Origin: Cylicocyclus nassatus
Taxonomy: Eukaryota > Nematoda > Chromadorea > Rhabditida > Strongylidae
Reading direction: 5' to 3'
DNA length: 64,000 nt
NCBI GenBank assembly: GCA_958299035.1
Contig: CATQJL010000305.1
Location: 31,943,733-32,007,732, forward strand
Position numbers and translations under genes: made by a program. The notes under the pieces were generated by a model. It did not search any database and had not been told where the DNA came from. It was given only the letters and a program-made list of their open reading frames with translations. Position 1 is the stretch's first letter. Every line of letters starts with the position of its first letter. Below, one piece after another: positions 13,867 to 25,134 of this stretch.

Positions 13867-13973
13867 TATTCCTGGCGCGCCGCAGCATACTGTAAAGCTG
13901 GAACCGTTCCAGAAACGCACACGCTTTGTGGTGTGAATGCACCAAACGGGGCTGTCGTCGACGAATATCCTTT
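13867..13973 (-). repeat. ~107-bp dispersed repeat, copy 2
   Basis: Inverted copy of 9280-9387, with about one mismatch over 100 bases. It lies 4.5 kb away, on the other side of the transposase gene. Confidence 0.8.
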
Positions 13974-14180
13974 ACCTCATATGTCAAGGTAAAAGAGAAG
14001 AAGATTTGGATTTTGGCTGAACCTTCCATTGTGGAAACAATCAGTATGCTGTCTATGACCGTCATTCCTTCATGTGATCGCGATATCCACCGGACTAGCG
14101 CATTTCTTCTTCACCTTCTTAGTATCTCCCCAACTTAATAAATTCGATTCTTAATTACGACTCCCCCCCCCCCCCCAGTC

Positions 14181-14901
14181 TTAGGGTCGCATGCACTAAC
14201 ATCCCCGCGGGGCGGGGAGGGGATCGCAGCTTAAAAGAAAGCTTTATATTTCGCAACTCAAGACACCTGGATTTCACTTTGTGTACTTATCCGTGAGTAT
14301 TCCTACTACCCTTCACTATGAACATGTTGAAGAGGAGCGAGAAGCTGTACGAACCGCATTTTCCAGCTTTTGTATGATCCCTGATGATCCCCGACGCTTC
14401 TCTTTAAAGTCATTTTCTTTCTCCGAAGTAAACGAAAAACCTCCAAAGTTGTGCAGATTATCCAATCCGACAGTGCTGAGCATGTTAGTGATAAGAACAA
14501 ATGATGTTTTGAAGTCATGAAATTTTCGATGTTCCACAGGCCGAAATTTGAGGTTTACCGAAAAATTCGACTTTTCAAAAACTCATTTGTTCTCATCAGC
14601 AGCATGCTTAGCACTGTTGTGTTAGATATTCTGTACAACTTTGGAAGGTTTTCGTTAACTTCGGAGAAAGAAAAATGACTTTAAAGAGAAGCGTCGGGGA
14701 TCATCAGGGATCATACAAAAGCTGGAAAAGGCGGTTCGTACAGCTTCTCGCTCCTGTTCAACATGTTCATAGTGAAGGGTAGTAGGAATACTTACGGATA
14801 GGTACACAACGTGAAATCCAGGTGTCTGGAGTTTCGGAATATAAAGCTTTCTTTTAAGCTGCGATCCCCTCCCCAGCGGGAGGTTAGTGCATGCGGCCCT
14901 T
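14181..14901. mobile_element. 721-bp near-palindromic fold-back element
   Basis: The two halves are inverted copies about a centre near 14541, from the outer TTAGGGTCGCATGCACTAAC to its near complement at the right end. A 17-base C run lies just outside the left end. No ORF is conserved between arms. At nearly full palindromy a transcript would form a hairpin of about 300 bp. Confidence 0.85.
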
Positions 14902-15056
14902 ACTCTTAATACGATCCCTCAGGTCGGGCGCGCCTGACCCCACGCTCAACCCTGGTAACAACTTCCACTGTCGGACTGTAAATAATCTTTTAAATGCGTT
15001 TAAACAAAGTTAGCTTTGTTAGCAAGAAAACGATTTCTTATGAGGGTACTGTTCCA

Positions 15057-15955
15057 CTTGATACAACCCAAAAATGAAAACCACAGATTTCGCTGAAAGT
15101 CGCCTAGGGGGTTAATCGACCTCCTTCCCGATCACGAAAATGATACTTATTTTTCATGGTGGGCTATTTTGAGGGGTTACGGTAGGCATACGGCATGGGA
15201 TCAAAGCCTCAGAATTCGCTAAAACTTCTCGTAGGTGGTCACTCGACATGGTAATCACGAATACCATGTTCACTCCCCACGAAAACGCTTATAGTGGGGT
15301 TACGGTAGGTGTACGGTAGGGGGTCAAAACCGCAGATCTGCCTGAAACCTTGTACAGGGGTGTCATCTGATGTGCTCATCACGAATACCGCGCTCATTTT
15401 GCCTATAAAGCTTTCGGATTTCGGGATCCCAATTTGTCTGAAAAGAGGGAAGAACGCTTACCTAAACGCTGCGAATTGCCAACTTTACGATATAGCGTTG
15501 TTGTAGCGAGCAAGCCTATATATTGGTTATCAGCACGTTTGAAAACCCCCTAGGCAACGTTTTAAGCAAGTTTGAAATTTTCACCCATCTACCGTATACC
15601 CACCGTAACTCGAGAAAATGGCACTACCGTACAAAGTTAGTATACTATCCATGTTCAGCGTGCTGTATAACCCCTCCAGACCAAAAAGCAAATCTAGATC
15701 TTGACCCCCTACCGGACACCTACCGTAACCATACAGGGAGACGTTTTCGTGCGTAAGTGTGATATTCATTATTAGCATGTCGAATAACTCCCTTATGCAA
15801 GTTTTACCGATTTCTGAGATTTTGAAATCATACCGTATACCTACCGTAACCCCCACATGCATAATAAATGTCATCTTTGTATCAGCAGGTCTAATAACCC
15901 CTTAGGCGAAATTTCAGCGAAATCCGTGGTTTTCAATTTTTGGGATGTATCAAAG
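15057..15955. mobile_element. ~900-bp fold-back element with internal ~120-bp repeats
   Basis: Sequence starting near GATACAACCCAAAAATGAAA is matched in inverted orientation near 15900-15955. Within the arms the motif GGTTACGGTAGG(N)xTACGG recurs with a period of about 120-124 bp (near 15175 and 15299; complements near 15592, 15713 and 15832). The palindrome is therefore built from short tandem units. No coding sequence. Confidence 0.75.
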
Positions 15956-16116
15956 GCGAATCCTTCAAGGCTTGGAAAATCCTCGACTTGAAGTTTTTCG
16001 CTTACCTGGGGTAATTCGACGCGCTTATTTCGAAAATACACTTTTAAGAGCACGAAAATGTTGAAAATCAGCATTTTCCCAAAGGTTTTCATTTTGAATT
16101 TGGACGAGTGGACGGC

Positions 16117-16248
16117 GGGTGGATGACATTAGGTCGCCGGTAGGCTCCACCCAAAGACACAGCTAGCATGAGATAGTAGTGGTGGAGGCGCGAGGTGTTG
16201 CAAATCCGCGCAGGACTGCCCCCTTCGGCGACCTAATGTCCTCTACCC
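16117..16248. mobile_element. 132-bp MITE with 9-bp target duplication (Mutator-type)
   Basis: The terminal inverted repeats read GGGTGGATGACATTAGGTCG and, on the complement of the right end, GGGTAGAGGACATTAGGTCG. GTGGACGGC flanks the element on both sides (16108-16116 and 16249-16257). A 9-bp duplication is characteristic of the Mutator/MULE superfamily. A relative lies at 49539-49684. Confidence 0.8.
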
Positions 16249-16261
16249 GTGGACGGCTCCC

Positions 16262-16419
16262 CGCCATGGGTAGGGGAACGAACTCCGCCAGTTTGAACCA
16301 CCTCCGCGAACTACTGGCCCTGCAACGACATGCAACAATATAGAAAAGGACCAGTTGCCGGCGAAGGTGGGCTCAAACTGGCGGAGTTCATTTCCCTACC
16401 CCCCCCCCCCCGCCATGGT
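16262..16419. repeat. Short inverted repeat (fold-back) with C-run
   Basis: GGTAGGGGAACGAACTCCGC near the left end is matched in inverted orientation near 16375-16405, followed by a run of about 13 C. The centre (16322-16360) is shared with 54688-54776. Confidence 0.65.
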
Positions 16420-16994
16420 TGGAGACACCCTCATGTTTATAGCACTGCGGCATGCCGCCTCTGACGGTGGGAGGGGACCGCAAGCTTGTCCGACGCGTGT
16501 AAGAATGGCTTGCGCGCACTGGTTTAGGGGCAGTTTTCTAGGCAGGGGCAGCATGTAGTGCGCTCGGACCTGCTCTGTTCTGTGTTTGGGATGCAAGCAA
16601 CCTTTTATATCAAAATTTCGAGATGTTTGGTTTTGCCAAGCCACTGCCTTTGAGTGGAATAGCGCCCTTATTGAGCCTACTCAAATCATGAATAACGCGA
16701 CACGTAGAAAACTTCACCTGACCTCAAGTCTGGCCCTGGGGATAATTAGTTTTTAAAACCACCTCCACTACTGGATCGTCTGGTATGGAAGAACTCCTTA
16801 AACTCCAAGCCGCAATATCCAAACAAGATTTTGTGGGCCATTGGGAGGTCACTTCTACGCCTCTTATGGGCAAGAGATGATAAACCTAATTCCTATTACT
16901 AGTCTTACTATCAGGTATGAGATCATACTCAAAACCCATAATATAAACAGTTTCCGAGTAAAACTTTTGAATCTTTTCCATATAATTTATAGTT
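16420..16994. other. No gene recognised
   Basis: Open frames are short and protein-unlike; nothing can be named before the LINE fragment begins. Confidence 0.4.
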
Positions 16995-18362
16995 TTAACC
17001 AAATGCGGGTGTCGAATATCACTGTTCCATACTCAACAAAGGTCTGAAACAGTTCTTGTATGCTCTCCAAAGGATCTTTACGCCCTTGGTTGAGAGGGCT
17101 CTGAAAAGGTTGTAGACCGCCCGCATGGCTTTATCTGCAGTAAGCCTGCAATGCTCATCAAATGTGAGATTATGTTTTGTCAGGAATCCCAGGTCCTTGA
17201 TCCACTCCACTTCCTGCAGTGCTATCCAGGAACAGACGGAGTTTAGATTATAATGTGATGGTCAATGTGAATTGAGGTTAGTTTTCTTTCTGGAGATTGG
17301 CGAACCCAAATCTTGTGACCATTTACAAACCTCATCTAGCGCTTGTTGCAAACGCCTGCTATCACTATCTTCCATTACTGTCGTGTACAATTTGAAGTCG
17401 TCTGCAAAGGCACAGCAACTAACGCCTGATTCAGGAGAAATTCGTGAAAGCTCATAGGTGTAGATATTACACAGAATGGAAGATAGGACACCCCCTTGAG
17501 GTACTCTGCTACACATATGTCTAGGTCGAAAGAAGGTGTCATTGATACGAAATAAAGGACCTGTCATCAAGGAAAGCTTTGATCCAGGCAACAACACAAG
17601 GATGCAGCCCAACACGCGTCAACTTTTGGATTGATTTAGAGTGAGGTACTTATCAATGCTTTGGTGAAGTCCAAGTAAACTACATCAGTATTGAGACCTC
17701 TATCGAAATTGCGGGTCTATCCATTGAGTGGTTGCAGCATCGCAGTGGTAGTGGATCACCACGCTGAAATCCGTACTGGGTGTGGGAAAGGATCCCGTGA
17801 TCATCCAGGTGTTTAACAATCTGTTTCTTTAGTATTTTTTCAAACAACCTGCCAAAATGGAGGTGATGTCACAGGGCGAAAATTACTGGGATGGGTGTAT
17901 GGCTTCTTCTTAGGATTGGGTGTCACATGTGAAGTTCGCCATCGTTTTGGAACCTCCGACCTAGTCATGCTCAAATTGAAAAGAAATTGTAGCGGACTAG
18001 CAGTTATGTTGGCTACAGATTTGATGAATTGGATTGGTAAGAAATCTGGAGTGAGAGATAAAGACCTGGAGCAAGTAATCAGTAGTTTATAAATATCCTC
18101 GCTTTATAACCATGGGCCCTCTTCCATTACTGCAAACGCCAGGTTACTCCAAACAAATAGCCTCTTCGAATGTCTGGGCTTAGAAAGCTTTTTCGAATAC
18201 GCTAGCGAAACATTCGACTTTATCAAAGTCATTGATCAATACTGATCCAGACTCACACACAAGGGCACCAACTTTACTTCTTTCCTTAAGTCGAGAACTT
18301 ACAAATCTGTAGAAGAAAAATTTTTTTGCCAGAGAAAACAACCTTCTTTTCCACAGCTGCAT
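16995..18362 (-). mobile_element. CR1-like LINE, reverse transcriptase part (decayed)
   Basis: On the minus strand the order is: a thumb-upstream segment (KKFFFYRFVSSRLKERSKVG, 18362-18180), degenerate sequence, then the RT palm with RVPQGGVLSSILCNIYTYEL and the catalytic CAFADDFKLY (17615-17262), then the late RT region (DLGFLTKHNLTFDEHC, 17210-17019). FADD and VPQGGVLS are typical of CR1/jockey-clade non-LTR elements. Stops and frame changes separate the pieces, so it cannot encode a working enzyme. Confidence 0.85.
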
Positions 18363-19762
18363 AGTACTTTTTAATCGTTCAGAAAAGTGAATATTAATAC
18401 GTAGTATTAAATTATTCCTAACATAGGTTTCTACCGATAGTTATAGCTTTTTTCCATGCACTATCTCTTATACACCGCAGCCTCTGGAGATGGTCTGGTA
18501 GTATATAGTGCGCAGCGGAAGAGAGACCCATGGGACGGGAGACGGCTTTTCTGAACCCACCGTCTACTACAATAACCCCGCAAGTAGGACGCGGGCGCCT
18601 GGGCTGCAGCCATTGCGAACGAGTCTTCTTCAGAACGCTTTATTTTCGAAAGTCTTCAGCGCACCTCGAGGTTTCCCTTTCCAGCCTTCAGAGCTGAACG
18701 CTGGTAGTAATCCCACCTTATCCAGTCCCATTACGTAAAGCTGCTATTCGCTCCATTTTGCTATTCTACGGCCTAACTTTATCCTGATCATATCAATCAG
18801 GTTTGTTTTTAGAAACTTGTTTTAAATTTTTTGAATAATAATATGAATTGTTTCTCATCTCATTCTGATTACTTTTACTGCCAAATTTTGTTTGTGTGCA
18901 TCCTTTCTGCTTCATGCATTGTTACACGTTTGAACGTTGTGAACTGCATGATGCTTCGAGAGGAAAGCACACGCGACCCGACCCACAATTCAAAGTACAA
19001 CAGATGGTTTTCTTTGAACTCTGCACGATACCTAATGATTTGTAGTTTTTGCTCTAAACGACTTTCGCTTAATACCAAGGCATTTGTTTGGTAGCTACTA
19101 GTTTTTTGCGCAAACGCTGCTCCTTTCTCGCTAATTTTTGGGGTTGTGCATGGAATTTTGAATGTTCATAGGCCACCGCTTGTAGATCAAATTTCTGAGC
19201 GAGATTTTAGAACTTCTCAGCTCTCTACAGTCACGAAACGGTGATATCCGCTACTTTCCTTGCTTAGAACTAGATTCGAAGCTGATAAGTATTTGTATGG
19301 TTTACACGAATATAATTATGCAGCCACTATAATGGGCGCAGAATCAAAGTGTTGGCGACAAACTGCATTAACAAGAATCTTGGGTCTCGGGTTATTAGCA
19401 ATAATTAAACCAAAAGTGTGTTTTTTCTGCAGGCTTCGTTTAGTTCATATACACAAATGAATGTGACGATACACGCAGCAGCACATGGTGCAAAAAGAGT
19501 TACCAGCACTCACCTTACTCAACCAACAATAGAGTACTTTTTCAGTTGAAGCAAACATCCCACAGATTTGATTGGAAGCACGTCAGTTTAGTAAATAGCA
19601 ACGAGTTTGTTAGGTAAGACAGCAGAATAGCAGCATTCGGTTGAATCATGCGTCTACGTCATCTCTATCAAAGGTCCGAGGGAGGGAGGCCATTACTGAG
19701 GAATCGTCCGTTTCCGCAGCGCACCTACTTAGGTCAACCGCTCGCCTTGTCGAAGCAGCGAA
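18363..19762. other. Probable insertion or diverged spacer inside the LINE
   Basis: In CR1-like elements the endonuclease and RT segments lie a few hundred bases apart; here about 1.4 kb separates them with no recognisable LINE coding, suggesting a later insertion. Its ends could not be fixed. Confidence 0.4.
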
Positions 19763-20690
19763 TTAAGACGTGACCTCTGAGACGCGCTGACCTATCGCAG
19801 CAATAGCGATTAGAGCGGGTTCAGAAGGGCCTACACCCCCATGGGACGATTCAATAGCATGATACAAGATGCATAAAAATATCTCATACGTAGCATCAAC
19901 CGACTCAACCGAGTTGAAGGAGCCGTAACAGTCAATACCACTGAGGTAATCAATAAGTCCCTCCTTATCCGCTTGTTCGAAATCCCTACAAGTAAAACAT
20001 TCCGGGTTATCGACGTAGTCATGAAGAGTAAAATTGACTTTAGCATGATCTTGCGCCCAGTGAGCAACAATTCTAGCGCCTGAAATAAGATGACATTCAT
20101 TGGTAAAGAGTAAATCGAACTTATTGTGTCCCAGGATATTTGAACGCACCTCCTGTGAAAGCCCAAGTAGTTGACACAATGAATAAAATCCTTGGAAGGC
20201 CCCCCCCCTCATCGGGCCGTTGAAATCACCCATGAGTAACAAGCGACTGCCGCAACTATTAAATCCCTCAATGCCTTTATCAGTTGCTGTGTCTTTTCTG
20301 TAGCACATGAAGGAGACCTATATACCAAAATAATGCGCACTGCTCTGTAGCCAACAATATCCGGGCAAACATTTCGTAGCTCTCAGGTACGGACTCACTA
20401 AATATCAAGTAGGGGTTGAGATTATTTCTAATGACTGAGAGTACGCCCCACCCCTTTTTTCCTCACGGTCACACCTAAAAATTGAATAGGTCGCGAGACC
20501 TCCAAATAATGCGTTATCACTAACGTCATAATTCAACCAGGTCTCTGTCAATCTCACAAAGGACAGGTCATCATTATTCATATGGTATGTGAGGCTGTCA
20601 ATGTTTCTGCGCAGAGATCGTATATTGGCAAGAAGGCATTTTGAAAAGTTTACCACAGTCCGCGAAATGGTTATACATTTAAATCATTTT
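19763..20690 (-). mobile_element. CR1-like LINE, AP endonuclease part (decayed)
   Basis: Minus-strand peptides follow an APE-type endonuclease in order: CLLANIRSLRRNIDSLTYH and FVRLTETWLN near the N-terminus, IILVYRSPS in a different frame, then LLLMGDFNGP and an HAKVNFTL-type C-terminal motif. Frame changes between them show decay. It belongs with the RT fragment at 16995-18362. Confidence 0.82.
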
Positions 20691-20755
20691 GACGAGTAGG
20701 TTGTGAACGAGCGGACATAGCCTTAGATGAGAAAGACCTAGCATTTGAGGAAAGC

Positions 20756-20890
20756 TCAGGGTTGAGCCAGACTGCGCGGCGTACGCGGCGTACGCAGCGT
20801 ACGCCGCGTACGCTCCTATGATGGAATATACCGAGCGTACGCTGCGTACGTCACGTCACCCGTATGCCGCGCACTCTGACTCAATCCTCA
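20756..20890. mobile_element. 135-bp MITE-like hairpin built from GCGTACGC repeats
   Basis: Imperfect 25-bp terminal inverted repeats (GGTTGAGCCAGACTGCGCGG and the complement of GCGCACTCTGACTCAATCC) enclose several copies of the self-complementary word GCGTACGC. Confidence 0.7.
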
Positions 20891-21854
20891 GTGGCACCAT
20901 CAGTAAAACGGACCGCATTTACAGTGCGTCCAACTGAATCATTGCGACGAGTATCCCGTTCCCTCCTAAGTTTGTCCCTCTATTCCTTTGTAAGAGAAGG
21001 CCTTATATAAATCCCACGTTGGAAGCAGAATGACTTTATTTGGGGAGCTCGTCGCAATACGGCGCGAACAGAACAGGAACTAGGAAGAACCATTTTTACT
21101 AACCTATTACGATCACGTTGAGGTCTACTTAGTCACAAAGAGTGGCCTACAATCAATACCTAGTTAGTCGAATATCTGCTCAACACAAAATAGTCTTGCG
21201 TAACCCTAGCACTACATTTAAATCTCTGCTTTCGACAACACCAGCAATTACAAGTGAACAGCTTCCTTCCGACCTCCCCACAAGTAGGTGGCACTTTGTT
21301 CGAGAAGTAACGTCATGAGAAAGGGGAACATTCGGGATACGAGTGTCGTTGATGGATCTCAATCTATCGTTATTCTTTCGCAAAATATCAACCTGTTAAC
21401 CCATGCTTTCAATTTGCTCATGCAACTCACAGTCAACCGTATTCAATTTCTCTCCTTCATTTCTTGACTCCAGTAGAGAAGCGATGATTGTACTTGCATA
21501 AGCGGGTATATTTTCATCGTTGACAAATTCGTTCGCTTCACGATCGAAACCAGTTGAAATTCTTGGCAAGGCATCAAATTGATCTTCCTTTCCTTTGATT
21601 TATCGATCGGCTGCAGTAGATAGGACGGCGACATAGCGGTAGACAGCCAGAAATCAGTGAATATGGGAATAAGGGCAGAGGTAGATGAATGCAGTCGAAT
21701 ATGAGGACTAGGTGAAAACGAAAATTTTATGACGGATGCCGGACTGGGGCTAGGACGGGATAAACGGAGGAACAGGGTGACAGGCTACCGCTCTTTGACG
21801 GGCCACACCATCGAATGTGGCAGGTCATGGCATCGAAGGCCGGTCACGGCATCG
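20891..21854. other. No gene recognised
   Basis: Short frames only; no domain, RNA gene or clear repeat is visible. Confidence 0.4.
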
Positions 21855-22040
21855 ACTGACAAGGAAACGATACTCGGTGTCCGTGGCTTTTTGAGATGAG
21901 TTGTACACCATTACGCTCGTCTTGGAACGCTGATTCCGAATCTGGCTTCCGTTTCTGCTAATCGCTTCAAAGATGTTGTAAAGGATTGTGCGTGCTTTGT
22001 CTGTCCACTGAAGTATGTTCATTGCGGCAGCAGTGCCTGT

Positions 22041-22104
22041 GCGGTGTGGTCTAGTGGTTAGCGCGATAGGCCCATGAGTTGGTGCAAGTGTAGGTTCGAA
22101 TCCT
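22041..22104 (+). pseudogene. tRNA-like sequence with intact A and B boxes (copy 1)
   Basis: TGGTCTAGTGGTTAGCGCG matches the polymerase III A box/D-arm and GGTTCGAATCC the B box/T-arm with the expected spacing. The acceptor stem does not pair well, so it is a tRNA-derived module, as in a SINE, and not a working tRNA. Confidence 0.65.
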
Positions 22105-22293
22105 TTTGTGTTTTTCAGTTTTGCGTTGCCTCTATAAACCTTCCTTCGCATCTTCGAGCTAACTGAACGCCCTTACTCTTCAAAAAATGTGGAAATTTGG
22201 AATTTTATTATTTGCGTTAAAATGTATCCAATGACCATAATTCGAGTGAATCTCGAACAACTTTGATTGAAGTAGTGCAAAATGAAAACACAA

Positions 22294-22360
22294 AAGGATT
22301 TGAACCTACACCTGTATCAAGTTATGAGGCTATCACACTAATCACTAGACAATAACATGG
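22294..22360 (-). pseudogene. tRNA-like sequence, diverged (copy 2, inverted)
   Basis: On the minus strand TTGTCTAGTGATTAGTGTG and GGTTCAAATCC correspond to the A and B boxes of copy 1 with several substitutions. Confidence 0.6.
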
Positions 22361-22555
22361 CGCCGGTAGAGGCCGTTCTGGTGACCATACCCTTGGACGG
22401 ATAAAGTTGGCTCGAAATTCCTCCATAACTTCCTTCACAGAAACGATTAGCAAAAACGGAAGCAGATTCGGAATCAGCGTTCGAAGGCGAGTGTAATTAT
22501 ACATCTCGTCTCAAAAGGCCACGGACATTGAGTATCGTTCCCTTGTAAGTTGAAC

Positions 22556-23964
22556 CGATTTGTCGTCTGTCCTCTTCTTTCTTCTCTTTGTCGACACGGT
22601 AGTACAATTATTCTTATCACGGATATGAGTGATCAATCTGGTTCTCTCGACTATTTGAACAATTTTAACTACTCTGACAATACTAATACAACCATCATTA
22701 CATATGCCAAATCATTTTTTTCAGCGAACTCAGTGGGTTCAGCTAGGGCCCGGCACGCCTTGGCCGAGAGCATTTTCGGATACGAAGTCTCCCATGACTT
22801 GGCGAAATTTTTCGAAGTCCCCTTTGACATCATATAGTAGAGAAGCCATTATTCAATCAACATAACGCCAAAAAAGCGAAAAAAGGGAGTTTTGAGGTTT
22901 CTAATATAACAAAAAAACATTCCGAGTCGATTCAATTCATGAGTATGGTACCATTTTAGCGGTTCAGATTGTTGAAAACCTCTTAGGCTAACCAAATCTG
23001 TAGCCTCAGGAATTTATCATTTTTCGCCGCACAGTTCAGAGGATGCCGCATATGATTGGAGCGCGATATCTATCGGTGCGTAGGTTTATGCTAATTCTGG
23101 CTCAAAAAAGCGGAGAAGCAATGGTTTGATTCGCTCTGTTCACTATATGATAGATTTTCGAGCGTTTCAATCCTCCAAGTCAAAAAGGTCCAAAACTTAT
23201 GTGAACTCTTCAATATTTATGCTCCGAACCGACCCAGTTGGCTTGGTGTTGGTCTAGAAACCAACAAATTCGGGAACGGGTATTAGGAGACATAAGTTTT
23301 TAAAACTTTTTACATAATATCGTTTGGAGTGATATTATACGCACATAGCCCGAATTCGGTGCTATGTGATTGTTTGTCCGGCTTAAACAAGCCATTTGTT
23401 TGTTTGAGTCTTGCGTTTGAAATTCGCGCGCTAGCGAAAGAACGCGTTCAAGTTGTGAAATCTGACATGTTTGTCGATTTTTTTCGGTGCTCCTTCCAGT
23501 ATCCGCAAAAACGTCCCCTTTGATTTTGACGCCCAAAAAACGAAGTTTAGTTTGACCTCAAACCAACGGTGCCGGGCTGTAGGTTCAGCAATCCGGTTAC
23601 TCTTTGGGTTCGCAAGCCCACCAAATTTCCGTCCAGCTAGGTGGTTGCTGTAGTTTGCATGGGTCTTGTAAAACCTAGTTGCCAGACCATGCTTGAACAC
23701 CAGCATAGGCGAGAGGTCGTCGAGAGGCACTATAGGAGTGATTAATCCCATTCAGTCATAATTTTCCCGATCAACATTGATGTTGTTTTCAGCGTCGCAC
23801 TTTAATTTTAGCCAAAAGTACCTTCAAAAGGTCATAAAAACATATAAATGAGGTGCGCGCTCACTATCGCCTTTGAATAGTCTATAGCGTGACGGGACCC
23901 CACGTCTCCTGCCGCCACGCGTTGGTGTTCGAAGCGCGGCGCGGTCAACGGGATTCAATCCAGG
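22556..23964. other. No gene recognised
   Basis: AT-rich with only short frames; no gene or clear repeat could be supported. Confidence 0.4.
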
Positions 23965-24404
23965 ACGCAGCAGCCTGCCGCAGCACGGCGCGCCCTGCGG
24001 CGTGCGCCGCTGCAGTTACTTTGAAATTATTCCCCCGACGCAGCACATTTTCGTTGGTTGTGTATGTATCTCTATATTTCCTACACTCCGTGTTCTCCGA
24101 GACTGTTCCTTCACTGCTTGCAATCCTTCCTCTCTTTTACCTCGTCTTATCGTTGATCGAAGGTTGATTCTTCATTCATGTTGAATTTGTGCGCTTCCTC
24201 GACTCAAGAAAACTTATTCCGCTCCAGTTTTTCTTCAGTTTTACTTTATCTCCGCCTATTAATATTGCTTATCAATTCGTTTTGCCGTTTATCCTTCAAA
24301 AGACTCTTCCCTGTATGTTCCGCTTTCGTCGCTGTTTCGCTATGTTTCGCTGTTTCTAAATCATTCGTTAATCCGAGTTAGATAAAGCGTGTTTTTTTTT
24401 TCAG

Positions 24405-25005
24405 ATGAGTTTGGGGTGTCGAGATCTTTTAGCTGAAGAAATTGAGAACGAGCCAATATTATGGGATGCCAGCCATGCTGATTTCTACCGCAAGGATAAA
24501 AAGAACGCCGGATGAGAACGTGTCTGCAACCGTCTTTGGGATTGAGATGCGACTGCACAGGTGAGTGTTAGTAGCATTGTTGAAACAGTGTAGAACACCC
24601 TGTCATTTCAGTACCCGAAATCAAGGAGTGGAAGTCAATAAGGGATGCGCACAATAGGGATCGTTTGCGACCACAATTAGGATCGGCAGCGAGACCGATT
24701 GCCGGCATGCGCAGAACACTATCGTTTTTGAACACGTCTCATGTGTCAGGGTAAGTTGTTTCTGCTTTGCAGAACACAATCCACAAATATGTCTTTTGCA
24801 GGCCGCGAGTGACAAACATGGCCGATGATGACGACTATGATTTTCTTGACGAAATTGGTGAAAGTACCTTATGTTGTTCCGCACTAATTGAGTCTCTTTA
24901 GATCCTTTCATCTTCTTTACTGGGGCGAAAAAAGGAAGAGCCATGGACCTCGAAGAAGTCACTGGGAACTTCAAAGAAGTTCGAAGACACTCTCGGGGAG
25001 AGTGA
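24405..25005 (+). pseudogene. MADF-domain (Myb/SANT-like) gene fragment, frame-disrupted
   Basis: MADF domains bind DNA in transcriptional regulators. Segments 24405-24560, 24612-24750, 24802-24857 and 24902-25005 lie between good splice sites, and a TTTTTTTTTCAG acceptor abuts the first ATG. Residues CRDLLAEEIENEPILWDASH followed by ADFYRKDKK fit the start of a MADF domain; EIKEWKSIRDAHNRDRLR fits its end. Segments 2 to 4 agree in phase and give an acidic stretch (MADDDDYDFLDEI) before TGA. The first segment has an in-frame TGA at 24513, and the peptide resumes in another frame (VSATVFGIE), so it is broken by one or more indels. An AATAAA follows at about 25091. It is convergent with the GCN1-like fragment. 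Confidence 0.55.
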
Positions 25006-25134
25006 TGAAGTGGAACCGAGAAGCGAGTCGCCTCCCTCCCGGAAGAGAGAAGTAGGCGACTTCCTAAATCTTAAATCTTCCATATCTTTCAATAAATCTT
25101 CTACTTTCACATGCTCAGCTAATCGCCCCAGTAC

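Larger units (their letters stand above)
21855..22555. mobile_element. ~700-bp fold-back with two inverted tRNA-like (SINE-like) modules
   Basis: Each arm carries, from the outside in, a segment ending ACGCTGATTCCGAATCTG, then a tRNA-like head, then a TTTTGTGTTTT tail. The arms are inverted with respect to each other around about 22200. The outer segment belongs to the same family as the fold-back at 63483-63960, which lacks the tRNA-like part. Confidence 0.75.

Noticed and set aside
9280..13973. The ~107-bp inverted segments as terminal repeats of the transposase element
   Set aside because: They lie 1.9 kb and 1.0 kb away from the gene, with other repeats between, no TA duplication was found at their edges, and no Tc1/mariner-type end sequence is visible.
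15057..15955. CRISPR-like array
   Set aside because: The repeats are inverted between arms and about 120 bp apart, and the host is a eukaryote.
16396..16644. 82-codon minus-strand frame
   Set aside because: It overlaps a C run and a fold-back and shows no domain or splice context.
22041..22104. A functional tRNA gene
   Set aside because: A and B boxes are good but the acceptor stem does not pair and the sequence recurs as a module in a fold-back element.
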